Shown: positions 8,580 to 17,925, counted from the stretch's first letter. The stretch: 64,000 nt of DNA from Bacteroidota bacterium (GCA_023450085.1 JAEXHI010000025.1:327939-391938), one strand, 5' to 3'. Notes: generated by a model not told the origin, from the sequence alone. Program-made: numbers and translations.

Positions 8580-9446
8580 TTAAATCTTCTTCCGGTACTG
8601 CTGAGGTGTGGTACCTGTAAATTTTTTAAAGAAACGGTTAAAATTAGAAGGATCTGAAAAGCCAAACTCGTAGGAAATCTCCTTTGAGGATTTTTTTTGA
8701 TAAAGCTGTTTCTTTATTTCTGAAATCAGCTTGTAATGGATCATTTGTTGAGCTGTTAACCCGCTAAATTGCCTGCAAATTTTATTGAGGAATCCCGAGC
8801 TGACATTAAGCATTTTTGAGTAGGCTTCAACACTCTGGCTATTTACAAATTTCTTTTCCAACAAAGATCGAAACCTGTAAAAATCTGGATGAACATAGGT
8901 GTCTCTCTGAACATTGTAGGCACCCGCGTAATATCGATTGAGAAGCACCAATAATTGATATAAAAGTGACCTAATCAAATGATTGCTATCATTCTGAAGC
9001 TGCCCAAACTCCTCTTCTATCCCATATAAAAGCTCTAGGCATTTTACAAATGGCGTATCCAACAGGTGCATGTCGTTGGGACGTGAATATTGATGGAAAT
9101 ATTGAAAACGATATAGGAATAGTTCGTCTGAAAAAAAAAGATGGAGAAAGTCCTTTTCAAAAAACAATACATAGCCCTTTACATCCTCTTCAATTTCCCA
9201 ATAACGCACTTGCCCAGGACTTGTAAAAATAACAGTTTGTGGCGTTATTATTGTCCTTTTTTCGTCTAGTGTAAAAGTGCCCGCTCCCCCTTCAATAAAA
9301 ATAATTTCGTAAAAACTACACTGATGTAATGTATTATCTAATACATAATGATTCAATGTTTCAATACGTCCAATATCCAACAGGAGTTCCGAGCCATATT
9401 TATATGGAAGAAAATGATAAGTTTTAATTTTTGGTACTGAAGCCAT
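8580..9446 (-). CDS. AraC-family transcriptional regulator
   Basis: 288 residues. An N-terminal cupin-like sensor part (about 20-150, with YEIIFIEGGAGTFTLDEKRTIITPQ) is followed by an AraC DNA-binding domain at about 190-288. Two helix-turn-helix units are visible: SVEAYSKMLNVSSGFLNKIC and ISYEFGFSDPSNFNRFFKKF, ending GTTPQQYRKK. It is a likely local regulator of the beta-helix gene downstream. The ligand cannot be predicted. Confidence 0.92.
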   Translation of the reverse strand: MASVPKIKTYHFLPYKYGSELLLDIGRIETLNHYVLDNTLHQCSFYEIIFIEGGAGTFTLDEKRTIITPQTVIFTSPGQVRYWEIEEDVKGYVLFFEKDFLHLFFSDELFLYRFQYFHQYSRPNDMHLLDTPFVKCLELLYGIEEEFGQLQNDSNHLIRSLLYQLLVLLNRYYAGAYNVQRDTYVHPDFYRFRSLLEKKFVNSQSVEAYSKMLNVSSGFLNKICRQFSGLTAQQMIHYKLISEIKKQLYQKKSSKEISYEFGFSDPSNFNRFFKKFTGTTPQQYRKKI

Positions 9447-9905
9447 TTTTTTTACGATTTCTTCTCACTTTAGATTTAATATAGACGACTTAGAAAACCT
9501 GTATATCGCCAAGCCTACAAGCAAATACTCGACGATTTAAGAGTTGCATGTGCTAACTGGGCTCTAATATAAGTCTTCGATTATAAAACGGTAGACGAGA
9601 TTTTGCTTAAATACTGTAAATACATATTTAACTTTTCACACGTTCATGATTACAAGTATCACTTTTTAAATCTAAACCTCAAAGGAAAAAATACTTTTTG
9701 AGAAACAACCATGATGCTTAAATTAAGATGATGATGAACTTCTGTTTTTCAAAGATTAGCTTCAAAACAGTTCAAAATTGAAATTCACAAGCATTTGCAA
9801 ATGCAAAACATTGAGATAATCAAAAATAAGCCGAACAGATGAATTTGAACTGAAAGAATTTATCAAAAAAAAGCTAACAATTTGATCGTTAGCTGTTAAA
9901 AAGTG
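9447..9905. other. 459-base intergenic stretch without a supported gene
   Basis: The stretch is A+T-rich with many stops in all frames. Around 9490-9560 one forward frame reads about 25 codons (YRQAYKQILDDLRVACANWA) without an upstream start, possibly the decayed end of a lost gene. It lies next to tRNA-Leu, a common site of element insertion, but no attachment repeats or integrase were seen. Confidence 0.4.
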
Positions 9906-9989
9906 TACCCAGAAGCAGATTCGAACTGCCACGCCGTTGCCAGCGCCACCCCCTCAAGATGGTGCGTCTACCAATTTCGCCACCTGGGT
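9906..9989 (-). tRNA. tRNA-Leu, anticodon GAG
   Basis: Read on the minus strand it folds as an 84-base class II tRNA. The acceptor arms are ACCCAGG and TCTGGGT plus discriminator A. The D-arm is TGGCGAAATTGGTAGACGC, the anticodon stem CCATC/GGTGG holds the loop TTGAGGG (anticodon GAG), and a long variable arm and T-loop TTCGAAT follow. CCA is not encoded (the next bases are CAC). A TATCTTTG box lies 13 bases upstream. Confidence 0.95.
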
Positions 9990-10001
9990 ATCTTAATGCT
10001 G

Positions 10002-10009
10002 CAAAGATA
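10002..10009 (-). promoter_or_regulatory. -7 promoter box TATCTTTG of tRNA-Leu(GAG)
   Basis: On the minus strand this is an exact match to TAnnTTTG, 13 bases before the mature tRNA 5' end. An AT-rich TTTTTTTC stretch sits where a -33 box is expected. Confidence 0.65.
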
Positions 10010-10091
10010 TCATTTGAATTGAAAAAAATACAGGAATTTCAAATTGTTTTTAAAAGGTCAACTAAACAACTAACCAACCAAAAAAGCCAAC

Positions 10092-10853
10092 CTACAGTTC
10101 AATAGTTAAACCATCATAAGCCAACTTAATATGGGCTGGTAATTCCTTACTTACTTCTTCATGTAAACCTAGGTTATGGCTAATGTGGGTAAAATAGGTC
10201 ATCTCTGCCCCTATTTTATTGGCCATTTCAATGGCTTCTGAAAAAGTTAAATGTGAGATATGGTCTTCTTTCTGTAGTGCGTTAAGTACTAAAACCTTGG
10301 TTCCTTTTATTTTTTCCAGGGAGGCGTCGCTAATGGTTTTGGCATCCGTAATGTAAGTAAAATCCCCTATCCTATAGCCTAAAATGGGCAACTTATAATG
10401 CATTACCTCAAAGGGAACAATGGTAGTTTCCCCAATATCAAAAGATTTATCAGTAATGGTATGCAGGTTAATTTGCGGCAGGCCGTGATATTTCACATCA
10501 GAAAAAATGTATTGGAATTCTCTTTTCAACGCCTCCTGTACCCGCTCGGTTGCAAAAATGTCTATTCTCTTTTTAAGGATATAGTTATAAGGCCGAATAT
10601 CATCCAATCCTGCTACGTGATCTTTATGTTCGTGGGTATAAAGAATGGCATCTAGATCCTCTACCCCTGCCCGTAGCATTTGGTATCTGAAATCGGGGCC
10701 ACTATCAATTACAATGCTTTTATTGGCAGTTTTTACCCACACAGAAACCCTTAATCGCTTATCCCTTTTATCGGTAGACTGGCATACAGCACATTTACAA
10801 CCAATTACTGGAATGCCTTGTGATGTGCCCGTACCTAAAAAAGTAATCTTCAA
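10092..10853 (-). CDS. MBL-fold metallo-hydrolase (PhnP-like)
   Basis: A 253-residue cytoplasmic metallo-beta-lactamase-fold enzyme. It starts MKITFLGTGTSQGIPVIGC, then has a Cys pair (CKCAVC), the metal-binding motif HEHKDHVAG and a C-terminal TYFTHISHNLG. It resembles PhnP-type phosphodiesterases and the wider RNase Z-like group. Members of this family in Bacteroidota are often annotated only as MBL fold hydrolase, and the substrate is unknown. It lies downstream of lolA on the same strand, behind a terminator-like hairpin, so it may be transcribed separately. Confidence 0.85.
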   Translation of the reverse strand: MKITFLGTGTSQGIPVIGCKCAVCQSTDKRDKRLRVSVWVKTANKSIVIDSGPDFRYQMLRAGVEDLDAILYTHEHKDHVAGLDDIRPYNYILKKRIDIFATERVQEALKREFQYIFSDVKYHGLPQINLHTITDKSFDIGETTIVPFEVMHYKLPILGYRIGDFTYITDAKTISDASLEKIKGTKVLVLNALQKEDHISHLTFSEAIEMANKIGAEMTYFTHISHNLGLHEEVSKELPAHIKLAYDGLTIEL

Positions 10854-10887
10854 AATAGTTGTTCTGCGTGATTTTCGAAGATAATAA

Positions 10888-10920
10888 AAAAGGGCTTAAG
10901 CTACTAACCTAAACCCTTTT
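10888..10920 (-). terminator. Terminator-like hairpin after ftsK-lolA
   Basis: The arms aaaagggcttaag and cctaaaccctttt pair with two mismatches. On the minus strand a T-run follows. It begins about 20 bases beyond the lolA stop. Confidence 0.55.
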
Positions 10921-10940
10921 CGATGTATAATTAATTTTAA

Positions 10941-11591
10941 TTATCTCAAATCAACCACTTCCACTCCTGGATATTTCTTGGCATCAAATGCGAAGGTAGT
11001 TTCAGGAACTTTAATGTTAGGTGAAAACGTTTTCACATTGTAAGTGTAAGTATTACCGTTTTTTTCGAAAATAACGATGTTGGCGATTTGCTTAGCTGCT
11101 TTATCAATGCTTAAACGCACTTTAAATACATTTTTCTTAATGTCTGTAGGCGACAAATCAATCATTTGATAAACCTTTGAACCTACTTTTTGCTCACCAG
11201 TATAAATGTATTTGAAGCCTTTTTCGTAAATGGTGAAAATTTTGGCAGGGTTTAAAGCTTCACCACTAGGATCTACGTTATTGATCTGCACTTCTTTATC
11301 ATTTTTCAAGTAAGTCCATTGTACTTTACCATCACTGATCAACTCTTGATTGGTCATGGCTACTTTGTATTTATTAGCATTAGCTTTTACGTATAAAGTA
11401 CCTTGCTGCGTTTCTTTAACCTTGGCTTGTTTATTATCCAAAGTAAAGGTAAAATCGGTTTTCACCACATCATACGAACGATATTTTTTACTTACTTCTG
11501 CTAAAATTGCTTTCGCTTTAGGATCTGTTTGTGCTGATGCTACCGAAGCAAAAACACCTAGTGCTAAAAACGCTATAATTGCTCTCTTCAT
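10941..11591 (-). CDS. lolA: LolA-like outer-membrane lipoprotein carrier
   Basis: A 216-residue periplasmic protein with a signal peptide (AIIAFLALGVFASVASAQ). The mature part fits the LolA family: DPKAKAILAEVSKKYRSY, DFTFTLDNKQ, QQGTLYVKANANKYKV, then the TWTYLK-like section and LSIDKAAKQIANIVIFEKNG. LolA carries lipoproteins from the inner-membrane LolCDE complex to the outer membrane. It starts 25 bases after ftsK and is probably co-transcribed with it, a common arrangement in bacteria. Confidence 0.88.
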   Translation of the reverse strand: MKRAIIAFLALGVFASVASAQTDPKAKAILAEVSKKYRSYDVVKTDFTFTLDNKQAKVKETQQGTLYVKANANKYKVAMTNQELISDGKVQWTYLKNDKEVQINNVDPSGEALNPAKIFTIYEKGFKYIYTGEQKVGSKVYQMIDLSPTDIKKNVFKVRLSIDKAAKQIANIVIFEKNGNTYTYNVKTFSPNIKVPETTFAFDAKKYPGVEVVDLR

Positions 11592-11616
11592 TTTATCTAT
11601 TATTCTAAAATCTTTT

Positions 11617-14238
11617 TTAACTATTGTTAAGGTTACTCAAGAATTGTTCCAAAGCGTATTCATCAGGAATTAAAACTTCTCTTGCCTTGCTACCTTCAAA
11701 CGGACCAACTACTCCCGCAGCTTCCAATTGATCGATAATTCTACCTGCTCTGTTATAACCTAATTTCATTTTTCTTTGGATCAATGAAGTAGAACCTTGT
11801 TGATGCATAACGATTAATCTGGCCGCATCTTCAAACAATGGGTCTTTATCATCTGGATCAAATTCTTTAGAAGAACCTTCGCCATTTTCATCGATATATT
11901 CAGGCAACAAGTAGGCATCAGGATAGCCACGTTGATTACCAATAAAGTCAGAAATTCGATCTACCTCAGGAGTGTCTACAAAAGCACATTGTAGCCTAAT
12001 CAAGTCGCTACCAGTAGCTAAAAGCATATCACCCCTACCAATCAATTGATCCGCACCACCACTGTCTAAAATGGTACGGGAGTCAATTTTTGACAGTACC
12101 CTAAACGCCAATCTGGCAGGGAAGTTAGCTTTAATGGTACCAGTAATTACGTTTACAGATGGACGTTGCGTAGCCAATACCAAGTGAATACCAATGGCAC
12201 GAGCTAACTGCGCCAAACGGGCAATTGGTGTTTCCACCTCCTTACCAGCCGTCATGATCAAATCGGCAAACTCATCTACTACCAAAACAATGTAAGGTAG
12301 GAAACGGTGACCGTTATTTGGGTTAAGCTTGCGCTTGATGAATTTTTCGTTGTACTCTTTCAAGTTCCTCACCATCGCATCTTTCAACAAATCATAACGT
12401 TGATCCATTTCAATACACAAGGAATTCAAAGTATGTACTACCTTTTTGGTATCGGTAATGATGGCATCCTCGCCACCTGGTAATTTAGCCAAGAAATGAC
12501 GCTCTATTTTATTGAATAGCGTAAGCTCCACCTTTTTAGGGTCAACCAATACAAATTTTAACTGCGAAGGATGCTTCTTGTAAAGCAGGGATACCAAGAT
12601 GGAGTTAATCCCTACGGATTTACCTTGCCCAGTAGCACCCGCTACCAATAAGTGGGGCATTTTAGCCAAATCGGCAATATAAACCTCATTACTAATGGTT
12701 TTACCCAAAGCAATAGGCAAATCCATGTTCGATTGCTGAAACTTCTCCGTAGCCAACACGCTTCTCATGGCCACCATTTCTGGATGAGAGTTAGGCACCT
12801 CAATACCAATAGTTCCTTTACCAGGCATTGGCGCAATGATACGTATACCCAAAGCAGCCAAGCTTAGGGCAATATCGTCTTCCAAGTTTTTGATCTTAGA
12901 AATACGAACCCCTGGCGCCGGAATAATTTCGTAAAGGGTTACCGTTGGACCAATAGTCGCTTTAATCTTATCAATTTCGATATTGTAGTGATTTAAGGTC
13001 TCTACAATTTTGTTTTTATTGGCCTCCAACTCATCGGCATTTACCGAGATTTTATTGGTGCCATAATTTTCCAACAAATCTAAATGCGGATACTTATAGT
13101 TAGATAAATCCAAGGTAGGATCATAAGTCCCAAATTGATCTACCAGTTCTTCCGACTTAGCTTCTTCTTCCGTTTTCTCAATCGTAAACGTAGGCTCTTC
13201 TACCTTCTCTTCTACTTTTGGTGTTGGCGTAATTTCCATGGCTAAACTAGCCGCTGGACTTAACGTCTCTACCACAGGAGTAACTACTGGTGCAGCAACT
13301 GCGGGCGTTAGCAACACGTTGGTAGGAAGTGGAATACCACTGTTATCATCCTCTTCCACCTCTGGTTCTTTTCTGTCAAACCTGCTAGGTGTTAAAGTAA
13401 TGTTCTGCTCTAACTTTTGTTGGTTCCTATATCTATCATTCAAACTAAACTCTACTGGTTCAGATTTGGTTTCATCTTCCAGTTGGATATTTTCAGGGAC
13501 TTCTGGATCAATAATCCTTCTCGGATTAGGTGCCGGTTGTTTTTCAGGAAGCTTAAAGTCGATGTTATAGGCCACAATAAGTACCGAAAGGCCTAAGAAA
13601 ATCAATAAACCTGCTACGCCAGTTCTGCCAATCTGTACTTCTAACAATTTATTGCTCCAATAGCCAAATTCTCCTTCTAGGAAGTGAGGGGTTTTAGCAA
13701 AAAACGAGTGTCCGAAACCAAAAGCCAAAGACAGGAACAATAAGAAAAAGAAGCTATAGGCTAACACTTTCTCAATGGCAAATATTCTCACTTTCAACAG
13801 CAAGCGATAACCAATCACAAAAAACACAAATACGAACAAGAAAGATGCTACACCAAACCATTCGTAAATAAATTGGTGCGACAATAATGCGCCTATTTTA
13901 CCCAGCCAGTTTTGTACAATGGGATCTTCAACACCGCTTTGTTTTAGTTCGTCGATGCTTTTAAACAGATTACTCCATCCTCCATTGGCATCAATCACGT
14001 AACTCTGGTCTTCTTCCCACGTAAAAATGTAAGAGGTAAAGGCCACCAAGAAATAAATAGAGAAGATGATGAACAGCAAACCGATAATTTTAACCAGTCG
14101 TCCGTCCTGAAGGTTAAATTTTGGAAGATATTCGGCTCTTACTCGGGGCTCTTTAGGGCTAGTTTTTGGCCCACTTTTACCTGATTCTGCATTTTGTTTA
14201 AAAGAATTGGATTTAAATGAATTTCCCCTTACCGACAT
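11617..14238 (-). CDS. ftsK: DNA translocase FtsK/SpoIIIE
   Basis: Septum-anchored motor that pumps chromosome ends apart during division. With the start at MSVRGNSFKSN it is 873 residues. Four to five membrane segments lie at about residues 50-235, followed by an acidic and Pro-rich linker at about 240-390. The motor domain has GATGQGKSVGIN (Walker A), VLVVDEFADLI (Walker B) and LATQRPSVNVITG. A C-terminal winged-helix gamma domain ends LIQRKMKLGYNRAGRIIDQLE. A longer frame from 14265 would start inside the -7 box at 14263-14270, so 14238 is the better start. lolA follows. Confidence 0.95.
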   Translation of the reverse strand: MSVRGNSFKSNSFKQNAESGKSGPKTSPKEPRVRAEYLPKFNLQDGRLVKIIGLLFIIFSIYFLVAFTSYIFTWEEDQSYVIDANGGWSNLFKSIDELKQSGVEDPIVQNWLGKIGALLSHQFIYEWFGVASFLFVFVFFVIGYRLLLKVRIFAIEKVLAYSFFFLLFLSLAFGFGHSFFAKTPHFLEGEFGYWSNKLLEVQIGRTGVAGLLIFLGLSVLIVAYNIDFKLPEKQPAPNPRRIIDPEVPENIQLEDETKSEPVEFSLNDRYRNQQKLEQNITLTPSRFDRKEPEVEEDDNSGIPLPTNVLLTPAVAAPVVTPVVETLSPAASLAMEITPTPKVEEKVEEPTFTIEKTEEEAKSEELVDQFGTYDPTLDLSNYKYPHLDLLENYGTNKISVNADELEANKNKIVETLNHYNIEIDKIKATIGPTVTLYEIIPAPGVRISKIKNLEDDIALSLAALGIRIIAPMPGKGTIGIEVPNSHPEMVAMRSVLATEKFQQSNMDLPIALGKTISNEVYIADLAKMPHLLVAGATGQGKSVGINSILVSLLYKKHPSQLKFVLVDPKKVELTLFNKIERHFLAKLPGGEDAIITDTKKVVHTLNSLCIEMDQRYDLLKDAMVRNLKEYNEKFIKRKLNPNNGHRFLPYIVLVVDEFADLIMTAGKEVETPIARLAQLARAIGIHLVLATQRPSVNVITGTIKANFPARLAFRVLSKIDSRTILDSGGADQLIGRGDMLLATGSDLIRLQCAFVDTPEVDRISDFIGNQRGYPDAYLLPEYIDENGEGSSKEFDPDDKDPLFEDAARLIVMHQQGSTSLIQRKMKLGYNRAGRIIDQLEAAGVVGPFEGSKAREVLIPDEYALEQFLSNLNNS

Positions 14239-14262
14239 CGTATCGTTTATAATTTTAATGAA

Positions 14263-14270
14263 CAAATATA
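14263..14270 (-). promoter_or_regulatory. -7 promoter box TATATTTG of ftsK
   Basis: An exact TAnnTTTG match on the minus strand, 25 bases before ATG 14238. Its position rules against the upstream in-frame ATG at 14265 as the translation start. Confidence 0.6.
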
Positions 14271-14319
14271 AGAAACTGTTTATATTCTTTTGCTTTCGCC
14301 AGCTTTAACTTATTTGCTT

Positions 14320-14456
14320 ATTTACCTCGAAATTTGAAGCGAGGCTTTAAACCTTATTAAAGCTGTATAGTCTTAAACATGTTCAGCAATTAATTTATTG
14401 TATAGGTTTTTTATTTTAGTTTTATCCTGCACAACCGCTAACTGTGCAGGATTTTT
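14320..14456 (+). ncRNA. Candidate small RNA ending in a strong terminator
   Basis: Three hairpins follow each other on the + strand. They are cctcg/cgagg (14325-14344), gctttaa/ttaaagc (14344-14363) and a 10-bp perfect terminator stem (14424-14451) followed by six T. No + strand gene lies upstream (ftsK is divergent), and the ankyrin gene starts only at 14519, so the terminator has no obvious client. This is a small-RNA or attenuated-leader candidate only. Confidence 0.3.
14424..14451 (+). terminator. Intrinsic terminator upstream of the ankyrin gene
   Basis: The arms atcctgcaca and tgtgcaggat are a perfect 10-bp stem with an 8-base loop, followed by ttttttg on the + strand. Confidence 0.75.
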
Positions 14457-14518
14457 TGTTTTAAAAATGTTAATTAATTTTCGTTAATTTAACCTGTTGG
14501 CGAAAACTAATTTAAAAA

Positions 14519-15175
14519 ATGGACATCACGCAACTCGAAACACTTATAGAAAACAACCAATTAGAGGAAATTGTGGCACTTTTGTCGCAAAAACCTAGCT
14601 TGGCAACGCAACTGACTTCCCATCAGATTTCGCCTATGCTATTGGCCTGTTACTATAAAAAAATGGACATTGCCAATGCCATTGTGGAGTTTATGCCCGA
14701 ATTGAACATCTTTGATGCTTGTGCCGTAGGCAAATTTGATGATGTTACCCTAATTGTTTTTAAAAATCCAAAGATTGTTAACGAATACTCGGTAGATGGC
14801 TTTACGCCTCTTGGACTGGCCTGTTATTTTGGTCACGAAGAAATTGCCCGTTTCCTGGTATTAAAAGGCGCCGAGGTAAACTTGCCAAGCAAAAATGGCT
14901 TTAATGTTTTCCCTATCCACTCTGCCGTGGCAAGTAATAACTACAATATTGCCAAAATGCTATTGGATGCTGGAGCCTATCCTAATGTATGCCAAAAATC
15001 AGGCGTGGCGCCTTTGCACAGCGCAGCCCAATTGGGAAATATCGAAATGATTATTCTTTTGCTGGAGCATGGTGCCGAAGTAACCTTAAGAATGGAAGGC
15101 GGTAAACTGCCTGCTGACTTAGCTGCCGAGAAAGGATTTAACGAAATCGCAGAAATTTTAAGGGACGACGATTAA
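14519..15175 (+). CDS. Ankyrin-repeat protein (218 aa)
   Basis: A cytoplasmic protein of about six ankyrin repeats; no signal peptide is seen. Clear repeat units include GFTPLGLACYFGHEEIARFLVLKGAEVN, the unit NVFPIHSAVASNNYNIAKMLLDAGAYPN and VAPLHSAAQLGNIEMIILLLEHGAEV. Ankyrin stacks bind protein partners, which are not identifiable here. It stands alone between the ftsK promoter region and pspC and is probably monocistronic. Confidence 0.9.
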   Translation: MDITQLETLIENNQLEEIVALLSQKPSLATQLTSHQISPMLLACYYKKMDIANAIVEFMPELNIFDACAVGKFDDVTLIVFKNPKIVNEYSVDGFTPLGLACYFGHEEIARFLVLKGAEVNLPSKNGFNVFPIHSAVASNNYNIAKMLLDAGAYPNVCQKSGVAPLHSAAQLGNIEMIILLLEHGAEVTLRMEGGKLPADLAAEKGFNEIAEILRDDD

Positions 15176-15270
15176 CGGAGTTACGAGTTAAAAGTAACTT
15201 ACGCAGTCAGTAATGACATGGCAACTTTTTGATCAAATCGTCAATCGTCATTCTAAAATCGTAAATTAAA

Positions 15271-15489
15271 TTATTCCCAAACCCTCAATCTAATACGCTT
15301 CATGTAGTTCCTGATATCCAAAACTACCGCTGCTAAAATATAGAACAGGATCGGAAAGCCCACGGCCAAAAACGAAGAATAGATAAAAAACAGACGTACC
15401 TTAGCGGTACTCATGTTTAATTTGTTGGCCAAATAAGCCGACACTCCAAAGCTGCGTTGTTCAAAGAAAGTAACTATCCGCTGAAACAT
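15271..15489 (-). CDS. PspC-domain membrane protein (72 aa)
   Basis: A short PspC-like protein. The N-terminus RSFGVSAYLANKLNMSTAKVRLFFIYSSF is the usual helix pair preceding the membrane, followed by one transmembrane helix (about residues 36-60, FLAVGFPILFYILAAVVL). PspC proteins take part in envelope-stress responses, and short single-domain versions are common in Bacteroidota. It has its own -7 box and no pspA or pspB neighbour. Confidence 0.8.
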   Translation of the reverse strand: MFQRIVTFFEQRSFGVSAYLANKLNMSTAKVRLFFIYSSFLAVGFPILFYILAAVVLDIRNYMKRIRLRVWE

Positions 15490-15515
15490 TTGATCTGATT
15501 TTATATTCTAATTTA

Positions 15516-15523
15516 CAAAATTA
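15516..15523 (-). promoter_or_regulatory. -7 promoter box TAATTTTG of the PspC gene
   Basis: A minus-strand TAnnTTTG match 26 bases upstream of the PspC start codon. Confidence 0.5.
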
Positions 15524-15652
15524 ATAGATAAGCACTACATTTTAAATTCGAATTTTATAACGTGACATTTCGAGGTTTTGATATGAGCATGCTTAGAAAT
15601 GTTCACATTCAGAAAAATTAACCCAACGATATAGGTTACCTGCATAAAAAAA

Positions 15653-15680
15653 ACAGTCCGACAAAGGATTGCCGGACTGT
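15653..15680 (-). terminator. Intrinsic terminator of the YceI gene
   Basis: The perfect arms acagtccg and cggactgt are followed on the minus strand by eight T, about 33 bases beyond the YceI stop. Confidence 0.8.
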
Positions 15681-15712
15681 TCACTATAATTTAACCTATG
15701 GTTATTAAATAC

Positions 15713-16378
15713 TTATTTTTTAGCGTTAAGTGTAAGGCCAATTTCAACATCTTTTGAAATCATCCAGTTTTCTGGGCTACCTTCTGTTTTATAATTGATG
15801 CCCCAAGCACTTCTATCGATCACAAACTTAGCTGAAGCAGTAACTGAAGTTGCAGTTACTTGAACTTTTGCGGGGAAGGTAACATTTAATGTTTTGTCTT
15901 TAAGGGTCAAGTTTCCACTGATAAAATAATTAGGATCAGCAACTAAGCTAGCGCCATCAGCGGCAGTATATGGAGCCACTTTAGTAATCACAAATTTAGC
16001 GGTTGGTGCTTTTTCTACATCAAAGAAATCTGGACTTTTCAAGTGTCCTTCTAGATCTGTAGCTTTTTTACCTTCTTCTGTTACCGATGCTGGATCCACT
16101 TGAAGAGATTTCATATCCACGATAAATTCACCGCCATTCACTGAATCCTTTTCTACCGAAATAGTTCCAGAAGTAACTTTGATTTTACCCCAACGTGGAG
16201 CCAATCCACCTTTGTGCGCACCTTTCCAATCTACCGAAGTAGTTGTAGTGTCAATCATGAAGGTTTCACCTTTGTGTTCAGCAGCAGTCTGCTCGCTTGT
16301 TGTTGCCGTATTGTTCGACGAACCTCCACAAGACGCCATTAAAAGAAGCGCAGGAAGCGCAAAAAGTAATTTTCTCAT
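15713..16378 (-). CDS. YceI-family lipoprotein
   Basis: 221 residues with a lipobox LLLMASCGGSSNN, so it is probably lipid-anchored. The YceI domain spans about residues 40-220: TTTSVDWKGAHKGGLAPRWGKIKV, GGEFIVDMKSLQVD, LKSPDFFDVEKAPTAKFVIT and FVIDRSAWGINY. YceI proteins are lipocalin-like barrels that bind polyisoprenoid or amide lipids. The physiological role here is unknown. It is monocistronic, with a TAGCTTTG box upstream and a strong terminator. Confidence 0.92.
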   Translation of the reverse strand: MRKLLFALPALLLMASCGGSSNNTATTSEQTAAEHKGETFMIDTTTTSVDWKGAHKGGLAPRWGKIKVTSGTISVEKDSVNGGEFIVDMKSLQVDPASVTEEGKKATDLEGHLKSPDFFDVEKAPTAKFVITKVAPYTAADGASLVADPNYFISGNLTLKDKTLNVTFPAKVQVTATSVTASAKFVIDRSAWGINYKTEGSPENWMISKDVEIGLTLNAKK

Positions 16379-16437
16379 TTTTCTGATTTTAATTATTAAA
16401 GTTTAGTTTAACTACAAATAATGATTGCAAAGCTAAG

Positions 16438-16445
16438 GCAACTCA
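16438..16445 (-). promoter_or_regulatory. -7 promoter box TAGCTTTG of the YceI gene
   Basis: A minus-strand match to TAnnTTTG, 60 bases upstream of the YceI start codon. Confidence 0.5.
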
Positions 16446-16587
16446 AATCCTAAATTCTTGACCTATGTTAAGAAATTCAGAAAACACTGTCCTACAACTT
16501 TCCCCTCTTAACCTTAAGCTAAATTTACTTAAAATATTTCCACTATCCATCTGTATTTTAACAACTAAGCACCAAAATACTCAAACA

Positions 16588-17868
16588 TTATCTCTTCAAA
16601 ATCTTGAGGCCAATTCCACAGCTCAAACATTTCTTATGATCGCAATAATTTTTCCTTAATTGCAGCAATGCCTGTGTTTGATAAGCATTTTCTATCTCTA
16701 CCCCCGCGCTTTCATATTGCGAAATCACTTTGTTTTGCTCTGCAGCAATACTTTCCAGCAAATAAAATGCTCTTGTCTGATAGTTCGCTTGCTGGGTATA
16801 TTTCCCGTAAGCAAATAAAAACAAGCTTACCGTATTGATCAAAATATTATCAATGGATTGCTTACCTAATTGCACATTCACATGTGCCGCTTCTTTATTA
16901 AAATGGTAATGCGTTTCCCAAAACTTATTTACGGGCAAATCCTCAAACAACAGGTGTAGCTCTTTTATTTTCTTCACTTCTAACACCGAAGAGAGTAAAT
17001 GGTTTGATTTTACAATCAATGCTGCAAATTGCGCTAGCCTAAGCGTGGGAAAATTTTGCGGGCGCATCCTCAAGAATTTCCACAAGGCAACACCAATATC
17101 CTGTAAACGGTACTTTTTCTTTAAAAAAGCGTATTCCTGTTTTAATAAGTTAGGGTACTCTTCTTCAAATGTTTGGTTTAAAAAACCCGCCTGACCAAAA
17201 ACTAGCGCTTCAATTTGCATCGCCTGGTCTTTATGCTTAGCAAATAAATGTTGTGGTAAACTTTGCGCCAACAACTGCATCGACAAAGCGTTTACTTTAA
17301 AACCAAAACTTCTGGCCATGAAATGATAGAAAGTCTCGTCCCAATTACCATTGAGTTGTTCCAAACGCTCAAAAACCTCTTTGCATTTTTGTTCCATCCT
17401 TTCTACCAACACCCTAGGTAAAAAACCTTTGATTACAAAGCTGTCAATTTCACCAATCTGTTTCTCGCAGGGGAAAGTATAAGCAGCACCAATCAGCAAT
17501 TGATATCTCTCCAACAACTGCTCGGTAATTCTTCCTTTTAAAGAAAGTGTAGGTAATGTAGCGCCATCTGCGGTTTGAACCTGCGTGTCATCATCTAGCA
17601 CCACATGTAAAATCACATTATTGTAGGCGGCATCATTTTGATGACCATGTACATACCAATCAGAAGACTTCAAATGAATTTCTACCTGCCCCACCCAAGT
17701 GGTTTGCCCAATCACTATTTTGGCATTTGTAAAATCGGGTCCCGCATGCTTATTGGCATAACCACCATTTAAAACCTGTATAGGTTCATGATCAGTAGTT
17801 TGCAGATCGGCACTATCATAGAGCCTCAGCTGCCATATCAAATGAATAAGTTCTTCAGGTATACGCAT
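16588..17868 (-). CDS. DUF2851 family protein (426 aa)
   Basis: The N-terminus MRIPEELIHLIWQLRLYD and the block VLNGGYANKHAGPDFTNAKI, GQVEIHLKSSDWYVHGH are the signature of DUF2851, a family found almost only in Bacteroidota. The function is unknown. The C-terminus has a pair of Cys motifs (CDHKKCLSCGIG) that could bind a metal. No signal peptide is seen. It stands just downstream of the EamA-pyrF pair, with 57 bases between, and may share their transcript. Confidence 0.88.
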   Translation of the reverse strand: MRIPEELIHLIWQLRLYDSADLQTTDHEPIQVLNGGYANKHAGPDFTNAKIVIGQTTWVGQVEIHLKSSDWYVHGHQNDAAYNNVILHVVLDDDTQVQTADGATLPTLSLKGRITEQLLERYQLLIGAAYTFPCEKQIGEIDSFVIKGFLPRVLVERMEQKCKEVFERLEQLNGNWDETFYHFMARSFGFKVNALSMQLLAQSLPQHLFAKHKDQAMQIEALVFGQAGFLNQTFEEEYPNLLKQEYAFLKKKYRLQDIGVALWKFLRMRPQNFPTLRLAQFAALIVKSNHLLSSVLEVKKIKELHLLFEDLPVNKFWETHYHFNKEAAHVNVQLGKQSIDNILINTVSLFLFAYGKYTQQANYQTRAFYLLESIAAEQNKVISQYESAGVEIENAYQTQALLQLRKNYCDHKKCLSCGIGLKILKR

Positions 17869-17925
17869 AATGAAAGTTAAGGAATAAATCCATCAACTCA
17901 TTAACTTAAAACTTATTCGAATTAA

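Noticed and set aside
9490..9560. Possible gene remnant or integrase fragment beside tRNA-Leu(GAG)
   Set aside because: Only about 25 open codons without start, no recognisable motif and no attachment repeats; too weak to call.
14239..14265. Longer N-terminus for FtsK from ATG at 14265
   Set aside because: The start would lie inside the TATATTTG -7 box, and the added residues are not FtsK-like. Start 14238 is preferred.
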